A stretch of DNA of 64,000 nucleotides from Nocardioides kongjuensis (GTDB taxonomy: Bacteria; Actinomycetota; Actinomycetes; Propionibacteriales; Nocardioidaceae), in assembly GCF_013409625.1 (NCBI RefSeq), contig NZ_JACCBF010000001.1, positions 1,054,001-1,118,000 on the forward strand, given 5' to 3'. The position numbers and the translations under genes were made by a program. The notes beneath the pieces were generated by a model. That model searched no databases. It saw only the letters and a program-made list of their open reading frames with translations, and was not told the origin of the DNA. This document shows positions 16,234 through 23,562 of the stretch, piece after piece; position 1 is the first letter of the stretch, and each line of letters begins with the position of its first letter.

Positions 16234-16733
16234 TTCTCGGCTCCCGTCAGCGAGGCGAGGAGGCGGTCGAGGGCGGCGTACCCCTCGTTGATGCCGACCT
16301 CCATGCCGCTGGCCAGCATGCCCGCGCGCGACTCGAAGTCGTAGACGACCGAGAGCGCCTCGAGCCGGGTGCGGCCCCCGGGGAGCTCGACGAAGACCAG
16401 GGTGTCGAGGCTGACCGCGTCGGGCATCTCCTCGAAGCCGAAGGTCTGCACGATCTTCTCGTTCTCGTTGACCCGGTGCACGGCGCCGTAGAAGTGGGCG
16501 ATCTCCGCGCCGTCACGGGTCGCGGTGTAGCGGTACTCGCCGCCGGTGCGCAGGTCCCACACGTCGATCTCCATGCCGATCGAGTCCGGGCCCATCCACT
16601 GCTTGACCAGCTCGGGGTCGACGTGGGCACGGAACACGAGCTCGCGCGGGGCGTCGAACTCGCGGACGATCCGGACCGTGGGGACGTCGGGGTCCGCCTC
16701 GATCAGGACCTCGGGTGTGGTGCTCGTGGTCAT
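16230..16733 (-). CDS. SRPBCC / AHSA1-domain protein
   Basis: 167 residues. Typical AHSA1 features: IVREFDAPRELVFRAHVDPE near residue 22, the WMGP motif, GGEYRYTATRDG, and the C-terminal helix GINEGYAALDRLLASL. The fold has a deep hydrophobic pocket; actinobacterial members next to ArsR regulators are often annotated as activators of Hsp90-like or polyketide-cyclase-like proteins, but substrates are not known. The start ATG overlaps the stop of the ArsR gene (ATGA), so its translation is coupled to the regulator. Confidence 0.85.
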   Translation of the reverse strand: MTTSTTPEVLIEADPDVPTVRIVREFDAPRELVFRAHVDPELVKQWMGPDSIGMEIDVWDLRTGGEYRYTATRDGAEIAHFYGAVHRVNENEKIVQTFGFEEMPDAVSLDTLVFVELPGGRTRLEALSVVYDFESRAGMLASGMEVGINEGYAALDRLLASLTGAEK

Positions 16734-17110
16734 CCTGCTGCTCCTTCTTCTCGCTGCTCGTCGGTTGCGGTGCCGGCGTCCCTGCCCTGCATGCGGGCCA
16801 GGACCTGGTCCAGTCGTCGGTAGCGCTCCTCGGCCTGCTGCCGGTAGCGCTCGATCCACTTCGTCATCAGGTCGAACACCTCCGCGTCCAGGTGGACCGG
16901 GCGCCGCTGGGCGTCGCGGCTGCGCCGCACCAGGCCCGCCTCCTCGAGCACCTTGAGGTGCTTGGACACAGCCTGGAGCGAGACGTCGTACGGCGCCGCG
17001 AGCTCGCCCACCGTCGCGTCGCCCGCAGCGAGGCGGGCGACCATGTCGCGCCGGGTCGGGTCGGCGAGGGCGCCGAAGACCCGCGACAGTCGGTCGTCTT
17101 GCTCAACCAT
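16730..17110 (-). CDS. ArsR-family transcriptional regulator
   Basis: 126 residues. A winged helix-turn-helix occupies residues 8-90: VFGALADPTRRDMVARL, the recognition helix region VSLQAVSKHLKVLEEAGLV, and the wing RRDAQRRPVHLD. There is no metal-binding ELCVCDL motif, placing it with the ArsR proteins that pair with SRPBCC genes rather than metal sensors. It is the first gene of the three-gene operon. Its start codon lies inside a palindrome (17103-17118), so autorepression is likely. The mRNA appears leaderless (TCTAAT 7 nt before the ATG on the minus strand). Confidence 0.85.
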   Translation of the reverse strand: MVEQDDRLSRVFGALADPTRRDMVARLAAGDATVGELAAPYDVSLQAVSKHLKVLEEAGLVRRSRDAQRRPVHLDAEVFDLMTKWIERYRQQAEERYRRLDQVLARMQGRDAGTATDEQREEGAAG

Positions 17111-17123
17111 GTGGTTGATTAGA
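17103..17123 (-). promoter_or_regulatory. ArsR promoter and candidate operator over the start codon
   Basis: Arms TCAACCA and TGGTTGA with a 2-nt centre (17103-17118) surround the ATG. TCTAAT (17118-17123, minus strand) with a 7-nt gap to the ATG fits a leaderless -10. A related half-palindrome GGTTGTCAACC lies at 17139-17149, so two binding sites for the regulator are plausible. Confidence 0.6.
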
Positions 17124-17167
17124 TGCCTGGTGAGCGTTGGTTGTCAACCGTTGGGTTGAGGAAGATG

Positions 17168-17234
17168 TTGCGGTTTGGTCCCAAGCCGCAGCATTTCTCG
17201 GCGTGTCGCTGCGGTTTGGGACCAAACCGCAGCA
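17168..17234. repeat. Intergenic double-hairpin palindromic element
   Basis: Two inverted copies of a CGGTTTGG-type unit. The outer arms TGCGGTTTGGTCCCA (17169-17183) and TGGGACCAAACCGCA (17217-17231) are exact complements, 33 nt apart. Each copy can also fold alone: 17208-17233 gives a perfect 10-bp stem GCTGCGGTTT/AAACCGCAGC with loop GGGACC, and 17169-17190 an 8-bp stem with one G-T pair. It lies 15 nt after the nrtR stop codon and upstream of arsR, and may serve as terminator for the NAD salvage operon. It looks like a genome-wide palindromic repeat, but only one instance is visible here. Confidence 0.75.
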
Positions 17235-17248
17235 AATACGGCCGCCGG

Positions 17249-17965
17249 TCAGCCCCGCACCATCGGCGGCGTGACCAGCGTGGCGGGACCCCGCCGGTAG
17301 AGCAGCGCCCGGCGCCCACCGGCCTCGGTGGCCTCGCCCCGCACGTCGGTGGGTACGACGAAGCCGTCGGTGCCGAGGACCTTGCGGCGGAAGTTGCCCA
17401 GGTCGGGCGGGGAGCCCCAGACGGCGGCGTACACGCGACGCAGCTCGGGCAGCGTGAACGGCTCGGCGACGAACTCGGTGGCGAGTGTCGTGTACTCGAG
17501 CTTGGCGCGGACCCGCTCGCGCGCGTCGAGCAGGATCTGGCGGTGGTCGAAGGCGAGGGTGGGGCCGTCGAGGTCGTCGGGACCCTCGAGCAGGTCGTCG
17601 ACGACCCACCAGCGGGCGTCGGCGGCGTCGGTTCCGGCCTGCGGCTCCGGAAGGTCGGGTGCCAGGGCGACGTGGGCGATCGAGACCACGCGCTGGCGCG
17701 GGTCGCGGTCGGGGGCCGAGTAGGTCCGCAGCTGCTCGAGGTGCCCGGGGAACCGATCCATGCCGGTCTCCTCGCGCAGCTCGCGCCAGGCGGCCTGCTC
17801 GGCGTCCTCGTCCGGCTCGACGAACCCGCCGGGCAGGGCCCACGAGCCCCGGAACGGCTCCTCGCCGCGCTCGACCAGGAGGACGGCGAGCGCGCCGTCG
17901 CGGATCGTGAAGACGGCCAGGTCGACGGCGACCGCGAACGGCGGGTGCTCGGAGGTGAAGGTCAT
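17249..17965 (-). CDS. nrtR: NrtR-type NUDIX transcriptional regulator of NAD salvage
   Basis: 238 residues: an N-terminal NUDIX domain (residues 8-140) with an intact box, G-x5-E-x7-REL-x-EE-TG at about residues 46-68, followed by a winged helix-turn-helix ([32 protein letters not shown]). This two-domain architecture is that of NrtR, which senses ADP-ribose or related nucleotides and represses NAD synthesis genes. The ATG overlaps the stop of the nicotinate phosphoribosyltransferase-nicotinamidase gene, so regulator and pathway enzymes are one operon. The intact NUDIX box leaves ADP-ribose hydrolysis possible; many NrtR proteins have lost it. Likely target: the palindrome at 19870-19896. 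Confidence 0.85.
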   Translation of the reverse strand: MTFTSEHPPFAVAVDLAVFTIRDGALAVLLVERGEEPFRGSWALPGGFVEPDEDAEQAAWRELREETGMDRFPGHLEQLRTYSAPDRDPRQRVVSIAHVALAPDLPEPQAGTDAADARWWVVDDLLEGPDDLDGPTLAFDHRQILLDARERVRAKLEYTTLATEFVAEPFTLPELRRVYAAVWGSPPDLGNFRRKVLGTDGFVVPTDVRGEATEAGGRRALLYRRGPATLVTPPMVRG

Positions 17966-19857
17966 CGGGCCACCTCCACGCCAGCCGCGGCCAGCTCCTC
18001 GAGCGCCGCCTTCGACGAGTCGGGCGCGACCCCGGCGTGCAGGCCGTCGAGCAGCCGGACCCGGAACCCCGCCCTCACTGCGTCGAGGGCGGTGGCCCGC
18101 ACGCAGTAGTCGGTGGCGATGCCGGTGACGTCGACCTCCGAGACGCCGGCCGACCGCAGCACGTCGACCAGCCGTTCGCCGTCGGCCGTGACTCCCTCGA
18201 ACGCGGAGTACGCCGGCTCGCCCATGCCCTTGACGACGTGGTGCGTCACGGCCGCGGTCGCCAGCTCAGGCGCGTACTCCGAGCCGGCCTCGCCCTGGAC
18301 GCAGTGCACGGGCCACGTGGTCACGTAGTCCGGCTCCTCGCCGGGCGCGTGGAAGTGGCCTCCGTTGGTCTCGCCCGCGTGGTGCCAGTCGCGGGAGGCC
18401 GCCACGACCGCGTAGTCGCCGGCGTGGTCGGCGAGGTGCCGGCTGATCCGCTCGGCGACCTCCCGGCCGCCGCTCACGCCGAGCGAGCCTCCCTCGACGA
18501 AGTCGTTCTGGACGTCGACGACGACCAGGGCACGGGTGGTGTCCATCGCTGTCTCCTCTCGTGGTTCGTCGCGCAGGCTGGTGGTGAGGTACGCCGGACC
18601 GGCGGCGACCGTGCGCGCGTCGGCCGGGAGGGTGGCCAGGGTCCGCGCCGCGAACGACCGGACCTCGGCGAGCGTGGGCCGGTGCACGACCTCGCCGGCA
18701 CGGACCAGGGCAACCTGGACCGGTCGGGCGCCGGGCCCGGGTGCGGGGGCGTCCTGGCCGGTGAACCACTCGGCGACGAGGGTGCCGTTGTCGTCGTACT
18801 CCCGGAAGGCGTGCTTGCGCCCGCCGACCGAGCCCTTGTCCTTGGACTTCTTCGCGACCGAGCGCAGCGGCTCGCCCGGGGCGTCGGCGATCGCGACCAG
18901 CTTGTAGACCATGCTCGCGGTCGGGTGGCCCGAGCCGGTGGCGACGCGGGTGCCGACGCCGTACCCGTCGATCGGGGCGTCGGCGAGCGCCGTGATCACG
19001 AACTCGTCGAGGTCGCTGGTCACGACGATCCGGGTCGAGGTCGCGCCGAGCGAGTCGAGCAGCTGTCGCGCCTTGTGCGACTCCTCGGCCAGGTCGCCCG
19101 AGTCGATCCGGACCGCGCCGAGGCCGGGGCCCGCGACCTCGACGGCGGTGCGGATGCCCTCGGCGATGTCGTAGGTGTCGACGAGCAGCGTGGTCGCGAC
19201 GCCGAGCGCCTCGACCTGGCTGCGGAAGGCGTCGGCCTCGGTGTCGTGGGCCAGGGTGAACGCGTGGGCGGCGGTGCCGGCGGTCGGCACGCCGAAACGG
19301 CGACCGGCCGCGAGGTTGCTCGTCGTCGCGAAGCCCGCGAGGTAGGCGGCCCGGGCGGTGGCGACCGCCGCCTCCTCGTGCGTACGACGCCCGCCCATCT
19401 CGATGATCGGCCGGCCACCGGCCGCGTCGACCATCCGCGCGGCGGCGCTGGCGATCGCCGTGTCGTGGTTGAGGATGCTGAGCGCCAGCGTCTCCAGCAG
19501 CAGGCACTCGCCGAGCGTGCCGGTGACCGTGAGGATCGGGCTGCCGGGGAAGTAGAGGTCGCCCTCGCGGTAGCCGTCGACGTCGCCGGAGAACCGGAAG
19601 TCAGCCAGCCACCGCGCGGTCTCGGCGCCGATGACGCCCTGCTCCTGCAGCCAGGCGAGCTCGTCGGCGTCGTAGGTGAAGTGCTCGATCGCCTCGAGCA
19701 ACCGGCCGAGCCCGGCGAGCATCCCGTACCGCCTGCCCTCGGGCAGGCGGCGCGCGAAGGCCTCGAACACCGCCGGGCGACCGGCGCTGCCGTCGCGCAC
19801 GAACGAGTCGAGCATGGTCAGCTCATAGCGGTCGGTGAGCAGTCCGGTGCGGTCCAT
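17962..19857 (-). CDS. pncB-pncA: Nicotinate phosphoribosyltransferase-nicotinamidase fusion
   Basis: A single 631-residue frame. Residues 1-436 are nicotinate phosphoribosyltransferase ([10 protein letters not shown] at the N-terminus, [49 protein letters not shown]). Residues 438-631 are nicotinamidase: [16 protein letters not shown] with catalytic Asp, metal ligands in [14 protein letters not shown], catalytic Lys in HHVVKGMG, catalytic Cys in [10 protein letters not shown]. Both parts have family-typical length and complete active sites. Together they carry out nicotinamide to nicotinate to nicotinate mononucleotide, two successive steps of Preiss-Handler salvage. There is no stop between them, but a strong internal ribosome site precedes Met 438, so free nicotinamidase may also be made. 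nrtR follows with a 4-nt overlap. A lost stop codon or a sequencing artefact are the alternatives to a true fusion. Confidence 0.88.
   Translation of the reverse strand: MDRTGLLTDRYELTMLDSFVRDGSAGRPAVFEAFARRLPEGRRYGMLAGLGRLLEAIEHFTYDADELAWLQEQGVIGAETARWLADFRFSGDVDGYREGDLYFPGSPILTVTGTLGECLLLETLALSILNHDTAIASAAARMVDAAGGRPIIEMGGRRTHEEAAVATARAAYLAGFATTSNLAAGRRFGVPTAGTAAHAFTLAHDTEADAFRSQVEALGVATTLLVDTYDIAEGIRTAVEVAGPGLGAVRIDSGDLAEESHKARQLLDSLGATSTRIVVTSDLDEFVITALADAPIDGYGVGTRVATGSGHPTASMVYKLVAIADAPGEPLRSVAKKSKDKGSVGGRKHAFREYDDNGTLVAEWFTGQDAPAPGPGARPVQVALVRAGEVVHRPTLAEVRSFAARTLATLPADARTVAAGPAYLTTSLRDEPREETAMDTTRALVVVDVQNDFVEGGSLGVSGGREVAERISRHLADHAGDYAVVAASRDWHHAGETNGGHFHAPGEEPDYVTTWPVHCVQGEAGSEYAPELATAAVTHHVVKGMGEPAYSAFEGVTADGERLVDVLRSAGVSEVDVTGIATDYCVRATALDAVRAGFRVRLLDGLHAGVAPDSSKAALEELAAAGVEVAR
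18544..18560 (-). promoter_or_regulatory. Internal ribosome binding site and ATG for the nicotinamidase part
   Basis: On the minus strand GAGAGGAGAC sits 4 nt before the ATG at 18546 (Met 438 of the fused frame). This is one of the best Shine-Dalgarno matches in the window and would be pointless inside an ordinary coding sequence. It suggests the two enzymes were separate coupled genes, and that nicotinamidase may still be translated independently. Confidence 0.65.
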
Positions 19858-19869
19858 CCCAGCTCCTCG

Positions 19870-19896
19870 ATGTTGTAGTCAAAATGACTATAACAT
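19870..19896. promoter_or_regulatory. Probable NrtR operator between NAD salvage operon and DNA methyltransferase
   Basis: A 27-nt inverted repeat, ATGTTGTAGTCA-AAA-TGACTATAACAT, with 12-nt arms and a single G-T mismatch. It is AT-rich in an otherwise GC-rich region. On the minus strand it contains TATAGT, a fitting -10 for the fusion gene (start 19857, preceded by GAGGAG). On the plus strand it covers the -35 area of the methyltransferase promoter (TAGTCT at 19905). Assignment to NrtR is from the linked regulator gene, not from a tested motif. Confidence 0.72.
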
Positions 19897-19904
19897 GGCT
19901 CCTC

Positions 19905-19917
19905 TAGTCTCCCCAGC
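19905..19917 (+). promoter_or_regulatory. Leaderless -10 of the DNA methyltransferase gene
   Basis: TAGTCT with a 7-nt gap to the ATG at 19918 matches the TAnnnT-N6/7-start pattern repeated across this window. The upstream palindrome ends 8 nt before it. Confidence 0.6.
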
Positions 19918-21393
19918 ATGGCGCGCAGCACCGAGGCGGACGAGGCCGCCGACGCCTACGAGCGCCACCTCGCGATCCACGAGCGTGACCGGCGTCGCGC
20001 GCAGGGCTCCTTCTACACACCCGCCGAGCTGGTCGAGTGGGTGCTCGACCACGCGCTCCCGGAGCGGGGGAGGGTGCTCGACCCGGCCTGTGGCACCGGG
20101 CACTTCCTGGTCGCCGCCGCACGCCGTCTCGGCGTCCGTGCGGTGCACGGTTCCGACCTCGATCCCGACGCGGTGCGGATCGCCCGTGAGCGGTTGCACG
20201 CCCTCGACCCGACCGTGCCCCCGGCGGAGATCGCCGACCGGGTGCGGGTCGCCGACGGCCTGGTCGCGTGGGAGGACGGCAGCTTCGACGCCGTCGTGGG
20301 CAACCCGCCCTTCCTCGGCCAGCTGCGCCGCCACTCCGCCGGGCAGAGCGAGGCGCACCGGCGCGGGCTGGGCGCCTACACCGACACCAGCGCGGTGTTC
20401 CTGCGCCGCGCGCTCGACCTCGTCGTACCCGGCGGCACGGTGGCCCTCGTCCAGCCGATCTCCGTCCTCGCCGCCCGCGACGCCGGGCCGGTCCGTGCTG
20501 CCGTCGCCGAGCGCGGCGCCGTCACCGACTTCTGGTGCAGCGACCGGCCAGTCTTCGACGGCACCACCGTGCTCACCTGCGTCCCCGTCGTGCGCGCCGG
20601 CGCCACACCGCCCACCGACCCGGACGCCTGGGGCACGCTCGCGGCGCCCGGCTTCGGGATCCCGGGGGTCGTGCTGCCGGCCGGTACCGGCGCCCTCGGC
20701 GACCTGGCCACCTGCACCGCCGACTTCCGCGAGCAGTACTACGGCCTCGCGCCCTTCGTCCACGACCACCTGCCCGGCGGCACCCCGCTGGTCACCACCG
20801 GACTGATCGACCCTGCCGAGTCGCGCTGGGGGAGCGCGCCGACCCGCTTCGCCCGTCGGCAGTACGACGCCCCGGCGGTCGACCTCGCCGCGCTCCGTGC
20901 CGACGGTGCCTTCGCGCGGTGGGCCGAGGCCCGTCTCGTGCCCAAGGTGCTGGTCGCCGGGCAGGGCCGGGTGATCGAGGCGGTGGTCGACGAGGCGGGG
21001 GCCTGGTTGCCGTCGGTGCCGGTGGTGAGCGTCGTGCCGCACGACCGGGGCGACCTGTGGCGGCTGCTGGCCGTGCTGCTCGCTCCGCCGGTGGTCGCGC
21101 ACGCCGCCGCGCGCTACCTCGGCACCGGCTTGGCGCCCGGGTCGGTCAAGGTCAGCGCCCGCCAGCTCGCGGCACTCCCGCTGCCCGCCGACGTCGACGC
21201 CTGGGGCGAGGGAGCTGAGCTGGCGCAACGGGCCCAGGCGGCGGGGGCGAGCGAGCGGGCCGGTCTGCTCGTGGCTGCCGGACGGGTGATGACTGCCGCC
21301 TATGCGGGCGGTGACGACGTCCATGCCTGGTGGGCCGCCCGCGTCCGTCGTACCGATGATTCCGGCGGCACCGACCGGTCGGCCCCTGCATGA
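19918..21393 (+). CDS. Solitary N6-adenine-type DNA methyltransferase
   Basis: 491 residues. SAM-binding motif I is DPACGTGHFLVAAARR (about residue 60) and catalytic motif IV NPPF appears in AVVGNPPFLGQL (about residue 125); RRAQGSFYTPAELVEWVLDH is the N-terminal motif X of gamma-class N6-adenine methyltransferases (TaqI/Eco57I type). The C-terminal half (about 250-490) would hold the target recognition part. No restriction endonuclease, specificity subunit or defence genes are adjacent. It may be an orphan epigenetic methyltransferase or the remnant of a type II/IIG system. It overlaps a VOC-domain gene by 4 nt and diverges from the NAD salvage operon across the shared palindrome. Activity on DNA is inferred from motifs; a protein or RNA substrate is less likely given NPPF. 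Confidence 0.8.
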   Translation: MARSTEADEAADAYERHLAIHERDRRRAQGSFYTPAELVEWVLDHALPERGRVLDPACGTGHFLVAAARRLGVRAVHGSDLDPDAVRIARERLHALDPTVPPAEIADRVRVADGLVAWEDGSFDAVVGNPPFLGQLRRHSAGQSEAHRRGLGAYTDTSAVFLRRALDLVVPGGTVALVQPISVLAARDAGPVRAAVAERGAVTDFWCSDRPVFDGTTVLTCVPVVRAGATPPTDPDAWGTLAAPGFGIPGVVLPAGTGALGDLATCTADFREQYYGLAPFVHDHLPGGTPLVTTGLIDPAESRWGSAPTRFARRQYDAPAVDLAALRADGAFARWAEARLVPKVLVAGQGRVIEAVVDEAGAWLPSVPVVSVVPHDRGDLWRLLAVLLAPPVVAHAAARYLGTGLAPGSVKVSARQLAALPLPADVDAWGEGAELAQRAQAAGASERAGLLVAAGRVMTAAYAGGDDVHAWWAARVRRTDDSGGTDRSAPA

Positions 21394-21764
21394 GCGATTT
21401 CCTGGCCGACGGCGTCGAGCTGTTCGCGGGCATCTGTGTGCGCGACCACGCGCGGGCCAGGCCGTGGTACGACGCGCTGCTCGGCGCGCCACCCAGCTTC
21501 CTGGCGCACGAGAAGGAGTCGGTCTGGGAGGTGGCGCCCCACCGGTGGCTGGTCGTCGAGGAACGGCCCGAGCGCGCCGGGTACGCCACGCAGACCCTCT
21601 TCGTCGAGGACCTCGAGGCCCGGGTCGCGGCGATCGCGGAGCGAGGCATCCGTCCGGCCGCCGAGGAGGTCTACGGCGACGGTGTGCGCAAGGTGCTCTT
21701 CCGGGACCCGGACGGCAACGAGGTCGGCTTCGGGGGCAACCCCGGAGCCGACCTCGTCGACTGA
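21390..21764 (+). CDS. VOC-family (glyoxalase/bleomycin resistance fold) protein
   Basis: 124 residues with the paired beta-alpha-beta-beta-beta modules of the vicinal oxygen chelate fold: VELFAGICVRDHARARPWYDALLG at the N-terminus (cited as two halves, metal-facing residue in the first strand), and the terminal FRDPDGNEVGFGG with the acidic metal ligand. Members are dioxygenases, isomerases or antibiotic-binding proteins; nothing here narrows the substrate. The ATGA overlap with the methyltransferase gene implies cotranscription. Its 3' end converges closely on the secreted protein gene. Confidence 0.8.
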   Translation: MSDFLADGVELFAGICVRDHARARPWYDALLGAPPSFLAHEKESVWEVAPHRWLVVEERPERAGYATQTLFVEDLEARVAAIAERGIRPAAEEVYGDGVRKVLFRDPDGNEVGFGGNPGADLVD

Positions 21765-21777
21765 TCGCGGATGGGAC

Positions 21778-22623
21778 CTACTTCGCCGACGTGCAGTAGA
21801 TCTCCGGGTCGGCGGCGACGGCGATCGCGTTCGGCACCGGCGTCACGTTCCCCGGGTTCTCGACGGTGGAGGTGATCCCGACCCGGAACGGGCTGGAGAG
21901 CGGGACCGTCACCAGCTCGGACTCGGTCAGGCCGAAGGACTTCGAGTAGACGGCCGTGCCGTCGCTGACGACGGAGATCGTCGCGCGCGCGGTGGCGTCG
22001 GAGTTGTCGCTGAGGCCGAAGCGGGCCCGCAGGGAGATGCAGCTGCGGTTGACGTTGAAGTCGATCAGCGGCGCGGTCGGGCCCCAGTTGTAGCTGGCGA
22101 ACGCGGGCCCGTACGCGGTTCCGTTGACCTGGACCGTCTTCTGCGGGCCCCAGCCCATGCTGGTGCGGGCCTTCAGCTTGGTCAGGTCCTGCCAGTCGTA
22201 GACGCCGACGGTGACCTTCGCGGACTTCTTCCTGGGGCCGGTCGCGCTGACCACGCGGTACTTGCGGACCACGGCGGTGGTCGTCTTGTCCTTGACCTTG
22301 AAGCTGCCGTCGGCCCTCACCGCGACGGTGGCCTGGCTCTTCCAGGCCGTGCCCGAGCGCTTCTGCTGGAGGGTCACCTTCGTGATCCTCTTGCTCGTCA
22401 CGGTGCCGGTGACGACGACCTTCTTGCCCCGCTGCACGACGGTGCTCCTCGCGGCGATGGTGATCGCCGTGGCGGCGGCCCGGTCGGTGGCCCGGTCGGC
22501 GGTCGACGCGGTCTGCGGAGTGGTCGGCGTGGTGGTCGGCGCGGTGGTGGCGACAGCAGGGGTGGCCAGGGTGAGCGCGGCGGTCAGCAGCAGTGCTGAC
22601 GGCCCGGCGGTGAGGATCTTCAT
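21778..22623 (-). CDS. Secreted protein with Ig-like domain and possible NPCBM-like C-terminus
   Basis: 281 residues. A signal peptide is clear (MKILTAGPSALLLTAALTLA, cleavage near ATPAVA), followed by a Thr-rich spacer, then a bacterial Ig-like repeat (about residues 50-125: VVQRGKKVVVTGTVTSK, VTLQQKRSGTAWKSQA). The C-terminal part (about 165-281: YGPAFASYNWGPTAP, CISLRARFGLSDNSD, VGITSTVENP) resembles NPCBM/NEW2-type carbohydrate-binding modules, with a Cys near each end that could form a disulfide. Its role is probably extracellular binding. It is transcribed towards the VOC gene. I do not recognise a specific orthologue. Confidence 0.7.
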   Translation of the reverse strand: MKILTAGPSALLLTAALTLATPAVATTAPTTTPTTPQTASTADRATDRAAATAITIAARSTVVQRGKKVVVTGTVTSKRITKVTLQQKRSGTAWKSQATVAVRADGSFKVKDKTTTAVVRKYRVVSATGPRKKSAKVTVGVYDWQDLTKLKARTSMGWGPQKTVQVNGTAYGPAFASYNWGPTAPLIDFNVNRSCISLRARFGLSDNSDATARATISVVSDGTAVYSKSFGLTESELVTVPLSSPFRVGITSTVENPGNVTPVPNAIAVAADPEIYCTSAK

Positions 22624-22694
22624 GGACCATCGATCCCCGGGCCTCGGCGCGTCGAAACCCCACCCGTCACACCGGTCCCTCCCGCTGCGCCGCC

Positions 22695-23453
22695 CTACCG
22701 GCCCCGCAGCCGCCGGCTGAGCGTCCCGGCCGTGGCGACGACCGCCCCGGCCAGCCGCTCCCGCTGCCGCTCGTCCAGCTCCTCGGTCGGGTACGTGATC
22801 GCGACGCCTGCGACCGGCATCTCGTTGTGGTCGAGGACCGCGGCCGCGACGCTGGCCATCCCCGCGGTGACCTCGCTGTCCTCGATCGCGTACCCCCGCT
22901 GACGGGTTTCCGAGAGCACCGAGCGCAGGGCGGTGGGGGAGCCGGGGCCGACGCCGGTGCGGTCGACGAACGCTGCCCTGTCGGGGTAGAGCGCCCGGAC
23001 CTGGCTCTGGGGGAGGTGGGCGAGGATCGCGCGCCCACTCGCGGTCAGGTGCGAGGGCAGCCGGACGCCGACGTCGGTGACCAGTGGTGGGCGACCCGGG
23101 GCGCGCTCCTCGACGACGTAGAGCACGTCGCGGCCGTGGGGCACGGCGAGGTGCGCGCTGTGACCGGTGCGGTCGACGAGGGTCGCCAGCGGGCGCCGCG
23201 CCAGGCGCTGCAGCGGTGCCTGGCGCTGGTAGCCGGAACCCACCTCGAAGGCGGCGACGCCCAGGCCGTAGCGGCGGTCGTCGGCGAGATGGACGACGAA
23301 GCCCTCCTCGGCCATCGCCTGGAGCAGGTGGTACGTCGTGGAGCGCGGGATCCCGAGCTCTCGCGCGATGCGTTCCACGGCGACCGGCTCCGGCTGGCCG
23401 GCGAGGAAGCGCAGGACCCGCAGGGCCCGGGTCGCTGCGGGTACCTGTGCCAC
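22695..23453 (-). CDS. IclR-family regulator of the hut operon
   Basis: 252 residues from GTG (MAQVPAATRALRVLRFL). N-terminal winged helix (PVAVERIARELGIPRSTTYHLL) and C-terminal IclR effector domain (HLAVPHGRDVLYVVEERA, ILAHLPQSQVRALYP, GYAIEDSEVTAGMASVAA). It is divergent from hutH, 109 nt apart, and a symmetric site lies between them, so it is the obvious regulator of histidine degradation. Actinobacterial hut operons are commonly controlled by IclR-type or GntR-type proteins; urocanate is the usual inducer in other bacteria. The start was set at GTG 23453; the open frame extends further to 23690 but that would cross the operator and hutH start. Confidence 0.85.
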   Translation of the reverse strand: MAQVPAATRALRVLRFLAGQPEPVAVERIARELGIPRSTTYHLLQAMAEEGFVVHLADDRRYGLGVAAFEVGSGYQRQAPLQRLARRPLATLVDRTGHSAHLAVPHGRDVLYVVEERAPGRPPLVTDVGVRLPSHLTASGRAILAHLPQSQVRALYPDRAAFVDRTGVGPGSPTALRSVLSETRQRGYAIEDSEVTAGMASVAAAVLDHNEMPVAGVAITYPTEELDERQRERLAGAVVATAGTLSRRLRGR

Positions 23454-23491
23454 GTCGTACGTCCTTCCCGCCGCCGAGCGGCCGGCCAACA

Positions 23492-23509
23492 AGTCTCGGA
23501 TCTGAGACT
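23492..23509. promoter_or_regulatory. Candidate IclR operator in the hut divergent region
   Basis: AGTCTC-GGATCT-GAGACT, an 18-nt palindrome symmetric except for one central pair. It lies 39 nt upstream of the IclR start and 53 nt upstream of the hutH ATG, positioned to control both. Confidence 0.65.
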
Positions 23510-23562
23510 CATCATGCCGTGGGTGGGTGTTCGTCGCCACCCTCAGGGCCCAAGATCGAGGC

